A DNA stretch of 64,000 nucleotides from Saprospiraceae bacterium (GTDB lineage: Bacteria; Bacteroidota; Bacteroidia; Chitinophagales; Saprospiraceae), in NCBI GenBank assembly GCA_024103005.1, contig JAGFJA010000026.1, forward strand, positions 1 to 64,000, in the 5' to 3' direction. Numbering within the stretch: the first letter of the stretch is position 1; each line of letters begins with the position of its first letter. Of the stretch, positions 8,495-17,655 are shown piece after piece. The notes under the pieces were generated by a model. The model saw only the letters and a program-made list of their open reading frames with translations, was not told where the DNA came from and did not search any database. Both the position numbers and the translations under genes were made by a program.

Positions 8495-9652
8495 ATGAAG
8501 CAATTTATTTCTTTATTATTTGCAGGTGTCATCGGTGGGATAGCCACTGTTGGAGGGCTTAAATACTATGACTCAAAAAATACTCCTGCCTCATCAGCTA
8601 CATCTCAAGTCGCCACAGCACATAACGTAAATTACACACCGGTCAATGTACCCTTTGATTTTACGGTGGCAGCAAGCAAGTCATTGGATGCCGTAGTTCA
8701 CATCAAGGCTGCCGAAAGCAATGAGAGTGCCTACAGGAGACAATTGCAGCTTCAACGTTCAGATCCCTTTTCCTTTTTCTTTGGACAGAGAGGTCCCGAA
8801 AAAGGATCCGGTTCAGGCGTAATCATTTCACAGGATGGATACATCGTTACAAACAATCACGTGGTGGACTTTGCAGATCAGCTTGAAGTTACCCTTCACG
8901 ATGGGAGAGTTTTCGATGCCGTCAAAGTAGGTACTTATCCCAATGCGGACATAGCTGTAATCAAAATCAAGGCTGATGACCTGAAGCCTATAAAATACGG
9001 TAATTCAGATGATGTAAAAGTAGGGCAATGGGCACTCGCAGTAGGTAATCCATTTGATCTGACATCGACTGTTACTGCAGGTATAATCTCCGCCAAAGGC
9101 CGTTCGATTGATGTCATCCATACCAAGGATGCCGTTGAGAATTTTATCCAGACAGATGCAGCTGTCAACCCGGGCAACAGTGGAGGAGCATTGGTGGACG
9201 TCGATGGAAATCTGATCGGTATCAATACTGCCATAGCAACACCTACCGGAACATACGCCGGCTACGCATTTGCCATACCTGTTAACCAAATTATTCCAAT
9301 CGTAGAGAATATCATTAAAAATAACGGTGATTACAGCGGGCCTAATCTGGGCGCAAAACCATCACTTGGCGTTATCGTAGCCAATGTATCCGATCTGACC
9401 CCTGAACAAAAGAATGAAAACGGTATCGATGCCAAGAGCGGTGTTTTATTGCTTGAATTGCAAAATGGAGGCTCAGCGCAATACTCCGGACTATTGCCCA
9501 ATGATGTCATTATCAAGGTTAATGATATAGCCGTAAATACCATTGAAGACCTGAAAGGAATTATGAAAAAGTTAAAACCTGATGATACAATATCCGTTTC
9601 CTTCAAAAGAGGAAATCAGATTAAACAATTGGATGTAAAATTACGTTCATAA
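8495..9652 (+). CDS. HtrA/Deg-family periplasmic serine protease with one PDZ domain
   Basis: Quality-control protease acting on misfolded envelope proteins. The 385-residue protein has an N-terminal hydrophobic anchor or signal (about 5-22), a linker with a glutamine-rich loop (about 80-100), a trypsin-like domain and a single C-terminal PDZ domain (about 285-383). The triad is His122 (VTNNHVVD), Asp152 (NADIAVIK) and Ser229 (NPGNSGGALVD). One PDZ rather than two makes it closer to DegS or short HtrA forms than to E. coli DegP. It is transcribed alone, with a terminator 57 bases after the stop. An inverted repeat before the start may be an operator. Confidence 0.93.
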   Translation: MKQFISLLFAGVIGGIATVGGLKYYDSKNTPASSATSQVATAHNVNYTPVNVPFDFTVAASKSLDAVVHIKAAESNESAYRRQLQLQRSDPFSFFFGQRGPEKGSGSGVIISQDGYIVTNNHVVDFADQLEVTLHDGRVFDAVKVGTYPNADIAVIKIKADDLKPIKYGNSDDVKVGQWALAVGNPFDLTSTVTAGIISAKGRSIDVIHTKDAVENFIQTDAAVNPGNSGGALVDVDGNLIGINTAIATPTGTYAGYAFAIPVNQIIPIVENIIKNNGDYSGPNLGAKPSLGVIVANVSDLTPEQKNENGIDAKSGVLLLELQNGGSAQYSGLLPNDVIIKVNDIAVNTIEDLKGIMKKLKPDDTISVSFKRGNQIKQLDVKLRS

Positions 9653-9708
9653 TAAAAGACCTTTAAAAATTCATAAAAAATAAGTTTTCGTTTTGTTTTT
9701 GATCTGAG

Positions 9709-9740
9709 GAGGCTGTCCGTTTAGGCAGCCTCTTTTGTTT
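9709..9740 (+). terminator. Rho-independent terminator after the HtrA gene
   Basis: A 7-bp perfect stem, GAGGCTG (9709-9715) with CAGCCTC (9726-9732), is followed by TTTTGTTT. Confidence 0.85.
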
Positions 9741-9821
9741 ATCAGCTCATAAACTTTAGTTACAAAAAATTTATTAATTATACGATGTAAATTGATTGAT
9801 ATCCAAATGATTAAAAAGGAG

Positions 9822-9829
9822 TAAATTTG
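9822..9829 (+). promoter_or_regulatory. -7 promoter element of the EamA permease gene
   Basis: TAAATTTG fits TAnnTTTG 52 bases before the ATG. TTG triplets lie at 9792 and 9796, a little further away than the ideal 19-base spacing. Confidence 0.45.
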
Positions 9830-9880
9830 AATCAAAACAGATTTTCCTGTTCGATATATTAAAATTTTAATCCTTAAATT

Positions 9881-10294
9881 ATGTGGTGGATTTATGCATT
9901 ATTATCAGCAATTTTTGCGGCTTTGACGACAATTTTTGCAAAAATCGGATTAAAAAATATCAATTCTGATCTCGCCACTGCAATCCGTACCGTCGTCATT
10001 TTGATATTTACCTGGGGGATTACCTTTTTCAAGGGTGAAACAAAGGAAATAGCCTTGATTTCCAGACAAGGAATGCTTTTCCTGGTTTTATCAGGAATTG
10101 CAACGGGCATATCATGGTTGTTTTATTTCAAAGCACTCCAGATCGGAAAAGCATCCCAGGTTGCACCGATTGACAAATCAAGTCTGGCCATCGTCATTTT
10201 ATTTTCTGTCATATTTTTAGGAGAAACATTCAGTTGGAAAACGCTCGTGGGAAGTGCCCTTATTATCATGGGGACCATCGTTTTAATTTTATAA
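9881..10294 (+). CDS. EamA/DMT-superfamily permease, half-size
   Basis: 137 residues almost entirely made of hydrophobic helices: about 1-20, 33-50, 65-88 and 98-137, the last stretch probably forming two helices. This corresponds to one EamA repeat of about 140 residues, half the usual ten-helix transporter. Motifs typical of the family are the N-terminal WWIYALLSAIFAALTTIFAK, the AxQVAPIDKSSL stretch before the last helices and LGETFSWKTLVGSALIIMG at the end. Such half-size members probably work as dimers, like the small multidrug or drug/metabolite exporters. The transported compound is unknown. The gene stands alone with its own -7 element. Confidence 0.88.
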   Translation: MWWIYALLSAIFAALTTIFAKIGLKNINSDLATAIRTVVILIFTWGITFFKGETKEIALISRQGMLFLVLSGIATGISWLFYFKALQIGKASQVAPIDKSSLAIVILFSVIFLGETFSWKTLVGSALIIMGTIVLIL

Positions 10295-10457
10295 CCACTT
10301 GATTGTCAGAAAAGTCAACTTTTCGCAAAAAAAATATTTTAAAGTAAAAACACATAAGCTGAAAATCTCCCAAACCCTGCCAGAAAATTTATTTCAAATA
10401 ATGTGTGATTTTTATGACCCGGGTGCGAATAATGGTAAAAATTCATAAAACTTAAAA

Positions 10458-10658
10458 ATGCGCACAAAATTGAAAAACATCAGTATCAAATCGATCATGT
10501 TTGCTTCCTTATTTGCGATATTATCATCCGGGTGCAGTATTTCGATATCCAAAAATTATTCCCGGACAAACAGAAGCGCACCCGGCAATAATACTCTCAT
10601 TTCACAGTCACAAGATTTCAGACTTCAAACCAAATACCTGCATGGTAACAATAGATAA
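10458..10658 (+). CDS. Small putative lipoprotein ahead of the ECF sigma factor
   Basis: A 66-codon ORF whose N-terminus looks like a lipoprotein signal: basic start (MRTKLKNISIK), hydrophobic core and a lipobox-like LSSGC at about residues 22-26. The mature part is short and polar (about 40 residues, Ser/Asn-rich) with no known domain. Its 3' end overlaps the sigma-factor start by 17 bases in another frame, so translation could be coupled. It may be a real small lipoprotein linked to the sigma factor or an accidental ORF. The signal and lipobox favour the former. Confidence 0.5.
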   Translation: MRTKLKNISIKSIMFASLFAILSSGCSISISKNYSRTNRSAPGNNTLISQSQDFRLQTKYLHGNNR

Positions 10659-11154
10659 ATCAGCTGAATTTCTTGAAGTAATAGAAAGCCATAAAGGTAT
10701 CTTATTCAAAGTAGCAAATTCATATTGCAAGAGCGATGAGGACAGGAAAGATCTCGTGCAGGAAGTCATCATTCAACTGTGGCGATCATTTGAAAATTAC
10801 AATAATCAATTTAAGTTGTCAACATGGATATACCGGATTGCACTAAACGTAGCAATATCATTTTACAGAAAAGAGAAAAGCAGAAAAAATATATCAAACC
10901 CAATAACTTCAGAAATTTTTAATTTTTCAGATCCCTCTATACCGACTGAAAAAGCAACCAATCTCGGCATATTATATCAAATCATCTCTGAACTGAACGA
11001 TCTGGACAAGGGCTTGATTTTATTGTATCTGGAAGAGAAAAGTTACAAGGAAATTTCTGAAGTCATCGGAATTACGGAAACCAATGTCGCCACGAAAATC
11101 AACAGAATCAAAAACAAATTGAAAAAGGAATTCAATCTGAAAATAACTCAATAA
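10642..11154 (+). CDS. ECF-type RNA polymerase sigma factor
   Basis: 170 residues from the ATG at 10642 (an upstream in-frame ATG at 10501 would add 47 residues without homology). Sigma region 2 is visible at about 20-85: FKVANSYCKSDEDRKDLVQE, then VIIQLWRSFENYNNQFKLST, then WIYRIALNVAISFYRK. Region 4 is at about 110-165: LNDLDKGLILLYLEEKSYKE, then ISEVIGITETNVATKINRIK. It directs RNA polymerase to a stress or envelope regulon that cannot be named. The downstream membrane protein starts two bases after its stop and is the likely regulator. No FecR-type anti-sigma or TonB receptor is adjacent, so this is not a SusCD-linked sigma. Confidence 0.92.
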   Translation: MVTIDKSAEFLEVIESHKGILFKVANSYCKSDEDRKDLVQEVIIQLWRSFENYNNQFKLSTWIYRIALNVAISFYRKEKSRKNISNPITSEIFNFSDPSIPTEKATNLGILYQIISELNDLDKGLILLYLEEKSYKEISEVIGITETNVATKINRIKNKLKKEFNLKITQ

Positions 11155-11155
11155 A

Positions 11156-11821
11156 ATGGAAAATATAGAATTAATAAATGTCTGGAAGGAGCAAAATGAC
11201 AAAATAGAAAAAGCTCTTGCCATCAATATGCGGATACTTAAAGACACAATAGGCAGGAAGGCTGAATCTACCCTGAAAGGCCTTGTCAGGCTGAAAACAG
11301 CCGGTATCGTAGCCTTTGTTATTTACCTGCTTTTCTTAGCGTATATCCTGGTTTACGCTATTTCAAATTATTCATCGGCGGTCAATTATTTTATTGTCTC
11401 AATTACAGCTATTTTTCTGATAAATGTTAAAGGCTTTGCTGATTATATAAAACATCTTGCCTGGACCAAAAATATTAATTACGACGGCAAAATCATCGAA
11501 ATACAGAAACAGTTGTCAAGGCTCCAACTTTCTATTATCGACCACGCCAAATTTATGTGTCTGCAGTTTCCATTTTTTACAACATTCTATTTGAGCGATC
11601 AATGGTTTCCGCATAGCGTAGGATGGGGATACATTTTCTTTCAGGCAATCATAACCGGAAGCTTTATTTTCTTCTCTTATTGGCTTTATAAAAAGCATAA
11701 ACCTGAAAACTTAGATAAAAAATGGTTTAGAAATTTAATCTCCGGATCGGGTGGAAAATACGTAGAAAAAGCGATAGAATTTTATAAAGAAATCGAAGAG
11801 TTTGAACGTGAAAATGAGTGA
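11156..11821 (+). CDS. Membrane protein paired with the ECF sigma factor, possible anti-sigma
   Basis: 221 residues: a cytoplasmic helical N-terminus (about 1-50, IELINVWKEQNDKIEKAL), four membrane segments (about 53-73, 76-92, 137-155 and 158-178) and a charged C-terminal tail. The first ATG follows the sigma stop by one base, so the two genes are translationally coupled. Families of this shape are found next to ECF sigma genes in many Bacteroidota, where an N-terminal soluble part plus membrane helices suggests sequestration of the sigma factor. No zinc-binding anti-sigma motif is seen. The function is inferred from context only. Confidence 0.7.
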   Translation: MENIELINVWKEQNDKIEKALAINMRILKDTIGRKAESTLKGLVRLKTAGIVAFVIYLLFLAYILVYAISNYSSAVNYFIVSITAIFLINVKGFADYIKHLAWTKNINYDGKIIEIQKQLSRLQLSIIDHAKFMCLQFPFFTTFYLSDQWFPHSVGWGYIFFQAIITGSFIFFSYWLYKKHKPENLDKKWFRNLISGSGGKYVEKAIEFYKEIEEFERENE

Positions 11822-12232
11822 AAAAGAAGGTTAATATCAACTCAAAATACCAACCAACCATCTCCGGGTGAAAATTTTTCGCTCGTTTAGTAATAAATGA
11901 AGGTTTGTACAAAGGAAATTACTGACTTATACGGAAGTGCTTATCCTGTCATCTATCACAATTGAATCGAACAGAAACCACCAATAAGCGGATGTCTACC
12001 AAGAGGCTTGTGAAAGATAGAAAAAGGTCACTACATAATGCCAAAGCAAATTTATTAATCCGAATGCGTAAAATGAAAATTTTGACTATTGCTGTGGATA
12101 TTTTCCAAAACAAAGGGCAAAACCATTATAAACAACTGATATATTGTTAGATACTTTTCTTAATCACAAAAGAAGTATAAGTTTGCCTATTCAAGAAAAT
12201 ACAAACATTAATCATATTACGCATTTTAATTT
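11822..12232. other. Intergenic region upstream of the SNF2 gene
   Basis: About 410 AT-rich bases with no supported gene. A lysine-rich plus-strand ORF (11962-12150) begins at TTG and has no recognisable features. A possible -7 element, TAAGTTTG (12178-12185), lies 47 bases before the helicase start, without a good -33 partner. Confidence 0.4.
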
Positions 12233-15200
12233 ATGGCACAGAAATACGGTAAAACCTGGTGGGGTCAGAAATGGTTACAGGCACTCAACAATATAGATTA
12301 TAGCAACAGACTTCCACGAGGTGCCAGTTATGCAAGAAAAGGCGCAGTGAAAAAAATCGACATTTCTGAAAACAGAATTCATGCCAAGGTAGCAGGGAGT
12401 CGCCCATCTCTTTACAAAGTCGATATTATCTTACCTCCATTTTATGATCCTGAGAGAAAACAATTTATGGATGCCGTAGCCAACAAACCATTTATTGTTT
12501 CAAAACTATTAAATAGAGAATTGGATCCATCGCTCCTTGAGATGGCTGAACACTATGGGCTTAAAGTATTCCCCCGTCAATGGACAGATTTTAAGATGCA
12601 ATGTTCCTGTCCTGACTGGGCTGTCCCATGCAAACATTTAGCATCCGTGGTATATAAGGTCAGTGAAGAGATTGACAATAATCCTTTTCTTGTATTTGAC
12701 TTACATATATTGGATATAATAAGTGAATTAAACATCAGAGGAATTTATGTCAATACTCAATCAGTGGAAATACCGGAGCTGACTGATTTTTATTTTGAGA
12801 AAGGAAAGAAAAAGGTCAAAACAACCAACCACAATTTTGATAATCAAAATGCTTATAAAAAATTATCGTACTCAACCTTATCACCCCTGCACGAACCCTT
12901 ATCTACTCTAATCGCTGAATCTCCGGTATTTTATACGAGTTCGGCAAACTTCAAAGAGAAATATTATTCCACTTTACTTCGTGTGGTAAAAAACGGGCAG
13001 AAAATTCTGCAAGGGAAAATAAGTTTTACAGATGCCATTAGGCAAAATCTTTCCGTAGAAGATAAATTTAATACTCATAGTGTAAACAAAGTAATCATTG
13101 ACGAAAATTTCAAAGCATCGGTTTATGTGAATGACCATAATTTTTCAGTCAAAGACTTTATGGCCGCTCTTAGCCTCATACCTTCACACCGATTGTTGGA
13201 TTATCAGCCATCTACTGCCTCCCTCCATACCCTATTCAATCTGGCATTGCATCTTACAGCCAATGGAGCTATTGTGCCTCAAATAGTGGTTAAGCCCAAC
13301 AAGTTGTATTCAATACGCTGGTTACCTGCCCTTATCAGTAAGGATGTCAGGACACTGGCAGAGAAGATGTCGGAGATACTGCCACCGGATATATTTTTAT
13401 GGAAGACAGCTACATCACAATATATTATTGAAAAGGAAACAAGTAAAAATCTTTTATCGGCTTTTATTACTGAAATCGTGGAGTTGCTTTCGGGTGAAGT
13501 ATCATTTGACTTATTTCATGAGTTATTTTTTAATAATAAAGAATATGCCTTCAAGGCTCCCGGAGAAGGATCTGCCCCGGGTGGCATACAGACATGGCTT
13601 CAAAAGTATTATTTTTCGCAAGACAAACTTCGACCCCAGATAATAATATCAGAGAGCATAGACGATAGTTTTATAATAAAAATCAATGTAACAGGATTAG
13701 ACCAGGATCCGGATGAGTTTATAGGATTAGATCAAATCCTTTCCCATGACAAATTTGCCGGCCAAAGATTCGAAGTTTTGCAGATAATGGCGACTCTGAT
13801 TGAGCTAATCCCCGGTTTAGATAAATACATCCATAATAATGGTGACCAATTCTTAAGTATGGATATAAAAGAATTTACACCTTTTTTATTACAGATGGTA
13901 CCGGTAATTCGCTTATTGGATATAGACATTCTCCTCCCAAAAACATTGCAAAAAATCTTTAAGCCAAAACCGACAGTAAAACTGAAAGTAAAGCAAGGAA
14001 AATCCTTTTTAAGTTTAACGAAGATGCTTGATTTCGACTGGAAGATAGCCATCGGAGATACTTTGATGGACGAAGAGGAATTTAAAAAATTACTGCACAA
14101 ATCCGACCAACTTGTTAAATATAAAGCTCAATATTTCTATATAAATAAGGATGATTTAGAAAAGCTGCATAAGCACTTCTCTTCTGAAAAAGAGCTTGAT
14201 GGCTTGAATTTATTGCGTGTGGCTTTGAGTGGTGAGTATAAGGGCGCCAGAATAAGTATGGATTCAGACGGTATTTCTTTGATCCGAGAATTAACCGAGG
14301 TAAAAGACATCCCATTACCGATAGGAATAAAAGCTCATCTCAGGCCATATCAGTTAAGAGGATATTCCTGGATGTATAGAAACTCAAAAATAGGTTTTGG
14401 TTCGGTTATTGCCGATGATATGGGACTTGGGAAGACGCTTCAGGTCATTACTACTATCTTAAAATATAAGGAAGATGGCTTTTTAGATAAAAAAAAGGTA
14501 TTGGTAGTAGCACCCACCGGCTTATTGACCAATTGGCAAAGTGAAATCGAAAAGTTTGCTCCTTCCTTGGAAGCATTTATATTCCACGGTGCTAACAGAA
14601 AATTACCGGACGAATTTGATATCCTACTTACCTCCTACGGAATTGTACGGTCCGAGGCAAAAAATCTAAAAAAACTGGACTGGCACACTTTAGTCATAGA
14701 CGAAGCTCAAAATATAAAAAACAATTACACGGAACAGTCTAAGGCGATCAAAACCATAAAAGCAGAGAATTTTATAGCCATGAGTGGTACTCCGGTGGAG
14801 AATCGATTGAGTGAACTGTGGAGCATAATGGATTTTACCAATCGCGGTTATTTGGGAAATGAAAAACATTTTAAAGTAGAATTCAGTAATCCTATTGAAG
14901 CATACAATGACATAGAAGTAGCGAATAAACTAAAGAACGTAACAGCGCCTTTTCTCATGAGGCGGTTAAAGTCAGACAAATCCATTATTTCAGACCTACC
15001 GGAAAAAATAGAAATAGATGCCTTTTGTACCTTGGCAAAGGAACAAGCAAGTCTTTATGAAAAGACTCTGGAAGAGGCAATGAATGCAATAGAAGCAATC
15101 AATCCGGGAAATAATAAAGAACTGTTCCAAAGACAGGGTTTGGTTTTACAAATGATTCTGGCTCTGAAACAGATATGCAACCACCCGACACATTTTCTGA

Positions 15201-15748
15201 AAAACAATAAGTTAGATGCCTCTTTAAGTGGTAAAATGGACCTTCTTTTTGAAAAGTTGGACACCATTCTTGATAATGGAGAAAAAGTCCTTGTGTTCAC
15301 ACAGTTCAAAGAGATGGGTGATTTGCTGAAAATCTTTATTGAAGATCGTTATAAAGAGAAACCCTTGTTTTACCACGGTGGATGCGGACTAAAGCAGCGA
15401 AAAGACATGGTACTCAATTTTCAAACCAATCCGGCAGATAAAATTTTTATCTTGTCACTTAGAGCTGCTGGAACAGGACTTAATCTGACTGCTGCCAATC
15501 ATGTCATTCATTATGATTTATGGTGGAATCCTGCCGTAGAGGCACAAGCAACCGACAGAGCATATAGAATAGGGCAAAAAAGTAATGTGATGGTACATCG
15601 TTTTATTACAAAGAATACCTTCGAAGAAAGAATTAATGAAATGATTCAAGCAAAAAAAGCCTTAGCCGAAATGACCGTTGCAACCGGTGAAAACTGGATA
15701 GGGAATTTAAGCAATAAAGAATTGAAAGCAATATTTGAAATCAGATAA
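12233..15748 (+). CDS. SWIM zinc-finger / SNF2-family helicase fusion
   Basis: 1171 residues. The N-terminal 150 residues match the SWIM-domain protein family (KTWWGQKWLQAL, RLPRGASYARKGAV), with the zinc ligands in CSCPDWAVPCKH at about 124-135. A poorly conserved middle region follows. The C-terminal 480 residues form a full SNF2 ATPase: Walker A DDMGLGKT at about 727, DEAQ box at about 822 (VIDEAQNIKN), SGTPVENRLSELWS, and motif VI ATDRAYRIGQ at about 1105. In Bacillus the two parts are separate neighbouring genes (ywqB and ywqA); here they are one chain. SNF2 enzymes translocate on DNA and remodel protein-DNA or polymerase complexes; the SWIM part should bind nucleic acid or protein. The specific role is unknown. 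The gene is monocistronic. Confidence 0.92.
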   Translation: MAQKYGKTWWGQKWLQALNNIDYSNRLPRGASYARKGAVKKIDISENRIHAKVAGSRPSLYKVDIILPPFYDPERKQFMDAVANKPFIVSKLLNRELDPSLLEMAEHYGLKVFPRQWTDFKMQCSCPDWAVPCKHLASVVYKVSEEIDNNPFLVFDLHILDIISELNIRGIYVNTQSVEIPELTDFYFEKGKKKVKTTNHNFDNQNAYKKLSYSTLSPLHEPLSTLIAESPVFYTSSANFKEKYYSTLLRVVKNGQKILQGKISFTDAIRQNLSVEDKFNTHSVNKVIIDENFKASVYVNDHNFSVKDFMAALSLIPSHRLLDYQPSTASLHTLFNLALHLTANGAIVPQIVVKPNKLYSIRWLPALISKDVRTLAEKMSEILPPDIFLWKTATSQYIIEKETSKNLLSAFITEIVELLSGEVSFDLFHELFFNNKEYAFKAPGEGSAPGGIQTWLQKYYFSQDKLRPQIIISESIDDSFIIKINVTGLDQDPDEFIGLDQILSHDKFAGQRFEVLQIMATLIELIPGLDKYIHNNGDQFLSMDIKEFTPFLLQMVPVIRLLDIDILLPKTLQKIFKPKPTVKLKVKQGKSFLSLTKMLDFDWKIAIGDTLMDEEEFKKLLHKSDQLVKYKAQYFYINKDDLEKLHKHFSSEKELDGLNLLRVALSGEYKGARISMDSDGISLIRELTEVKDIPLPIGIKAHLRPYQLRGYSWMYRNSKIGFGSVIADDMGLGKTLQVITTILKYKEDGFLDKKKVLVVAPTGLLTNWQSEIEKFAPSLEAFIFHGANRKLPDEFDILLTSYGIVRSEAKNLKKLDWHTLVIDEAQNIKNNYTEQSKAIKTIKAENFIAMSGTPVENRLSELWSIMDFTNRGYLGNEKHFKVEFSNPIEAYNDIEVANKLKNVTAPFLMRRLKSDKSIISDLPEKIEIDAFCTLAKEQASLYEKTLEEAMNAIEAINPGNNKELFQRQGLVLQMILALKQICNHPTHFLKNNKLDASLSGKMDLLFEKLDTILDNGEKVLVFTQFKEMGDLLKIFIEDRYKEKPLFYHGGCGLKQRKDMVLNFQTNPADKIFILSLRAAGTGLNLTAANHVIHYDLWWNPAVEAQATDRAYRIGQKSNVMVHRFITKNTFEERINEMIQAKKALAEMTVATGENWIGNLSNKELKAIFEIR

Positions 15749-15759
15749 GTGATACTCTA

Positions 15760-15960
15760 CAGCTACTTGACACATTCTTTTAAGTAATTATTGTCTGCTT
15801 TTGATGTCTTTTCCATTCCAACAGGCTTGTGCAATCTTAGATTCCGGCCATGACAAGATCATCATATACTAAGGATGATTAGTCAAAATTATTTCCATAT
15901 TCATACATCGGATTGGATACAATGAAATCCTTCCATCTCTTTAATAATTTATTGCTGCAA
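15760..15960 (-). other. Possible decayed coding remnant
   Basis: On the minus strand this spacer reads as protein-like pieces broken by stops and frame changes. The best stretch is KRWKDFIVSNPMYEYGNNFD, followed after a stop by SSLVYDDLVMAGI. In another frame there is ILSWPESKIAQACWNGKD. The pieces look more protein-like than the usual AT-rich spacer and could be the worn 3' end of a lost gene. The family cannot be assigned with confidence. Confidence 0.25.
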
Positions 15961-15970
15961 AAAACGAATT

Positions 15971-16001
15971 TTTGAACTCTACCATAATTTGCTTATTTTT
16001 G
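15971..16001 (+). promoter_or_regulatory. Complete Bacteroidota promoter (-33 TTTG, -7 TATTTTTG)
   Basis: TTTG at 15971-15974, exactly 19 bases of spacer, then TATTTTTG at 15994-16001. It lies 20 bases before the ATG at 16022, implying a very short leader. Confidence 0.75.
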
Positions 16002-16021
16002 TAAATTAAAATAAACAGGTG

Positions 16022-16552
16022 ATGACCACAGAGCCAAAGGAATATTTGCAAAAAATGTACACCGACACGCTGCAGGCAAGTCGATTCCACACGTTTAAGG
16101 TATTAAACACACTAATTATCGCCTTATTTGTCCTTCTTTTTATGAATGTGCTTTTCACTACTCCCGACAATAGCTTTAGTTACCTCACGCTTATTATTGC
16201 CGTTGTCTCTGTTCTTTTTATGTTTTATCGTCTCACCCGGGAAAAAGCCGGCTTAAAATCCATGCCGGAGGACATCAGCAATATTGACGGCGACATCATC
16301 AGAGAGCATATCGATCAGATTAGAAATAATCAAAAGAAATTGAGATGGCAGATGGCCTTATTTACCATTCCATTCTTCCTTTACTTTATGATTGACCTCT
16401 TTGTTTCTGCCACTCAGACTGTTGACAAAAAATATCTGATCCTCAAAATTGCCTTCTTCTTCGTACTATTAGCTCTTTATTACGTACTTTTTTTCAAAAT
16501 AAGGGCTTCCAATTTTGAAAGCGGTAAATCGGAAACTCCTACACAGGCATAA
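16022..16552 (+). CDS. Hypothetical membrane protein with two pairs of helices
   Basis: 176 residues from the ATG at 16022 (a GTG three bases earlier is also in frame). Membrane segments lie at about residues 26-44, 50-67, 111-130 and 140-160, as two hairpins separated by a charged cytoplasmic-type loop (EDISNIDGDIIREHIDQIRN). No catalytic motif or known family is recognised. The promoter directly upstream is the cleanest kind in the window. The downstream nuclease gene starts 44 bases after the stop, so they may share a transcript. Confidence 0.75.
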   Translation: MTTEPKEYLQKMYTDTLQASRFHTFKVLNTLIIALFVLLFMNVLFTTPDNSFSYLTLIIAVVSVLFMFYRLTREKAGLKSMPEDISNIDGDIIREHIDQIRNNQKKLRWQMALFTIPFFLYFMIDLFVSATQTVDKKYLILKIAFFFVLLALYYVLFFKIRASNFESGKSETPTQA

Positions 16553-16596
16553 CTTCACCCTGACTAATTTATCATTCTATAATACATACAAGTAAA

Positions 16597-17631
16597 GTGC
16601 GCATATTCATCTTATTTTTTTTCGGAATGGTCGGCTATCTGCAACCTGTTCTTGCTCAGAATCAATATAAAGTCATCAATGTTGGTTTTTACAACTTAGA
16701 AAACTTATTCGATACACTGGACACCCCCGGCAAGCTGGACGAAGAGTTTACTCCCACGGGTGGCAGGTTATATAATACAGCGGTATATACCGATAAGCTG
16801 TACAGACTTTCAACTACCATTGCCAAGATAGGAACTGATGTGTCACCAGATGGGCTGGGTATTATGGGAGCTGCCGAGGTCGAAAACAGGAAGGTTCTGG
16901 AGGATCTGGTGAACCAACCTGCCCTGAAAAACCGAAATATTCAGATAGTTCATTACGAGTCTGAAGACTTCCGCGGGATAGATGTCGCTCTTTTGTATCA
17001 GCCAAAATATCTGACCGTCCTTAGTAGCAGACCCATTACCGTACCAATTATCAACAGCAAGGGTGATAAGGTATATACACGTCAGGCGCTTTATGTTGCC
17101 GGCATCATGGATGGAGATACGGTACACATCCTTGTCAATCACTGGCCTTCCCGTCGTGGCGGGTCAGCATCCGACCCGCTCAGGCTGCAGGCTGCCGAAA
17201 TCAACAAGACCGTCAAGGACTCTATCTTAGCCGTATCGCCGCATGCCAAAGTTATAATCATGGGTGACCTCAATGACAACCCGACAGACAAATCATTGTC
17301 AGTCGGATTAAAAGCTGTCGGAAAAGAAAATAAGGTTCGACCGGATGAGGTATTTAACCCTTTCATTCATTTTTACAAAAAGGGAATTGGCACCACAGCT
17401 TATCAGGATGCATGGAGTCTGTTTGACCAAATTATGGTGACACCCGGATGGCTGGGCGAATCTGTACAGGGATACAGGTATTATAAAGCTCACGTATTCA
17501 ATGAAAAATTCCTGACGGAGAAAACCGGACGTTATAAAGGGTATCCCCTACGGACATATTCGGGTGACACATACAATTTCGGGTATAGCGACCACTTCCC
17601 GGTATTTATTTCATTCATTAAAAAAATCTAA
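16597..17631 (+). CDS. Secreted endonuclease/exonuclease/phosphatase (EEP) family protein
   Basis: 344 residues starting at GTG, with a signal peptide (about 1-20, ending LAQ). The EEP metal-dependent fold is visible: FYNLENLFDT near the N-terminus, AAEVENRKVLEDL (metal-binding Glu), GIDVALLYQP, VNHWPSRRGG (catalytic His), IIMGDLNDNP (Asp/Asn pair) and the terminal YSDHFPVF (Asp-His). All expected acidic and histidine residues are present, so it should be an active phosphoesterase in the periplasm or outside. The substrate may be nucleic acid or a phosphorylated lipid or sugar. It is the first gene of a close series with the FMN reductase and saccharopine dehydrogenase (gaps of 24 and 21 bases). 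Confidence 0.9.
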   Translation: MRIFILFFFGMVGYLQPVLAQNQYKVINVGFYNLENLFDTLDTPGKLDEEFTPTGGRLYNTAVYTDKLYRLSTTIAKIGTDVSPDGLGIMGAAEVENRKVLEDLVNQPALKNRNIQIVHYESEDFRGIDVALLYQPKYLTVLSSRPITVPIINSKGDKVYTRQALYVAGIMDGDTVHILVNHWPSRRGGSASDPLRLQAAEINKTVKDSILAVSPHAKVIIMGDLNDNPTDKSLSVGLKAVGKENKVRPDEVFNPFIHFYKKGIGTTAYQDAWSLFDQIMVTPGWLGESVQGYRYYKAHVFNEKFLTEKTGRYKGYPLRTYSGDTYNFGYSDHFPVFISFIKKI

Positions 17632-17655
17632 ACTTCGGTTATATAAGGTAATCTA

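Noticed and set aside
11962..12150. 62-codon plus ORF starting at TTG before the SNF2 gene
   Set aside because: Very lysine/arginine-rich with no promoter or homology clue; likely chance.
13344..13643. 99-codon plus ORF inside the SNF2 gene
   Set aside because: Shadow frame inside a well-supported long coding region.
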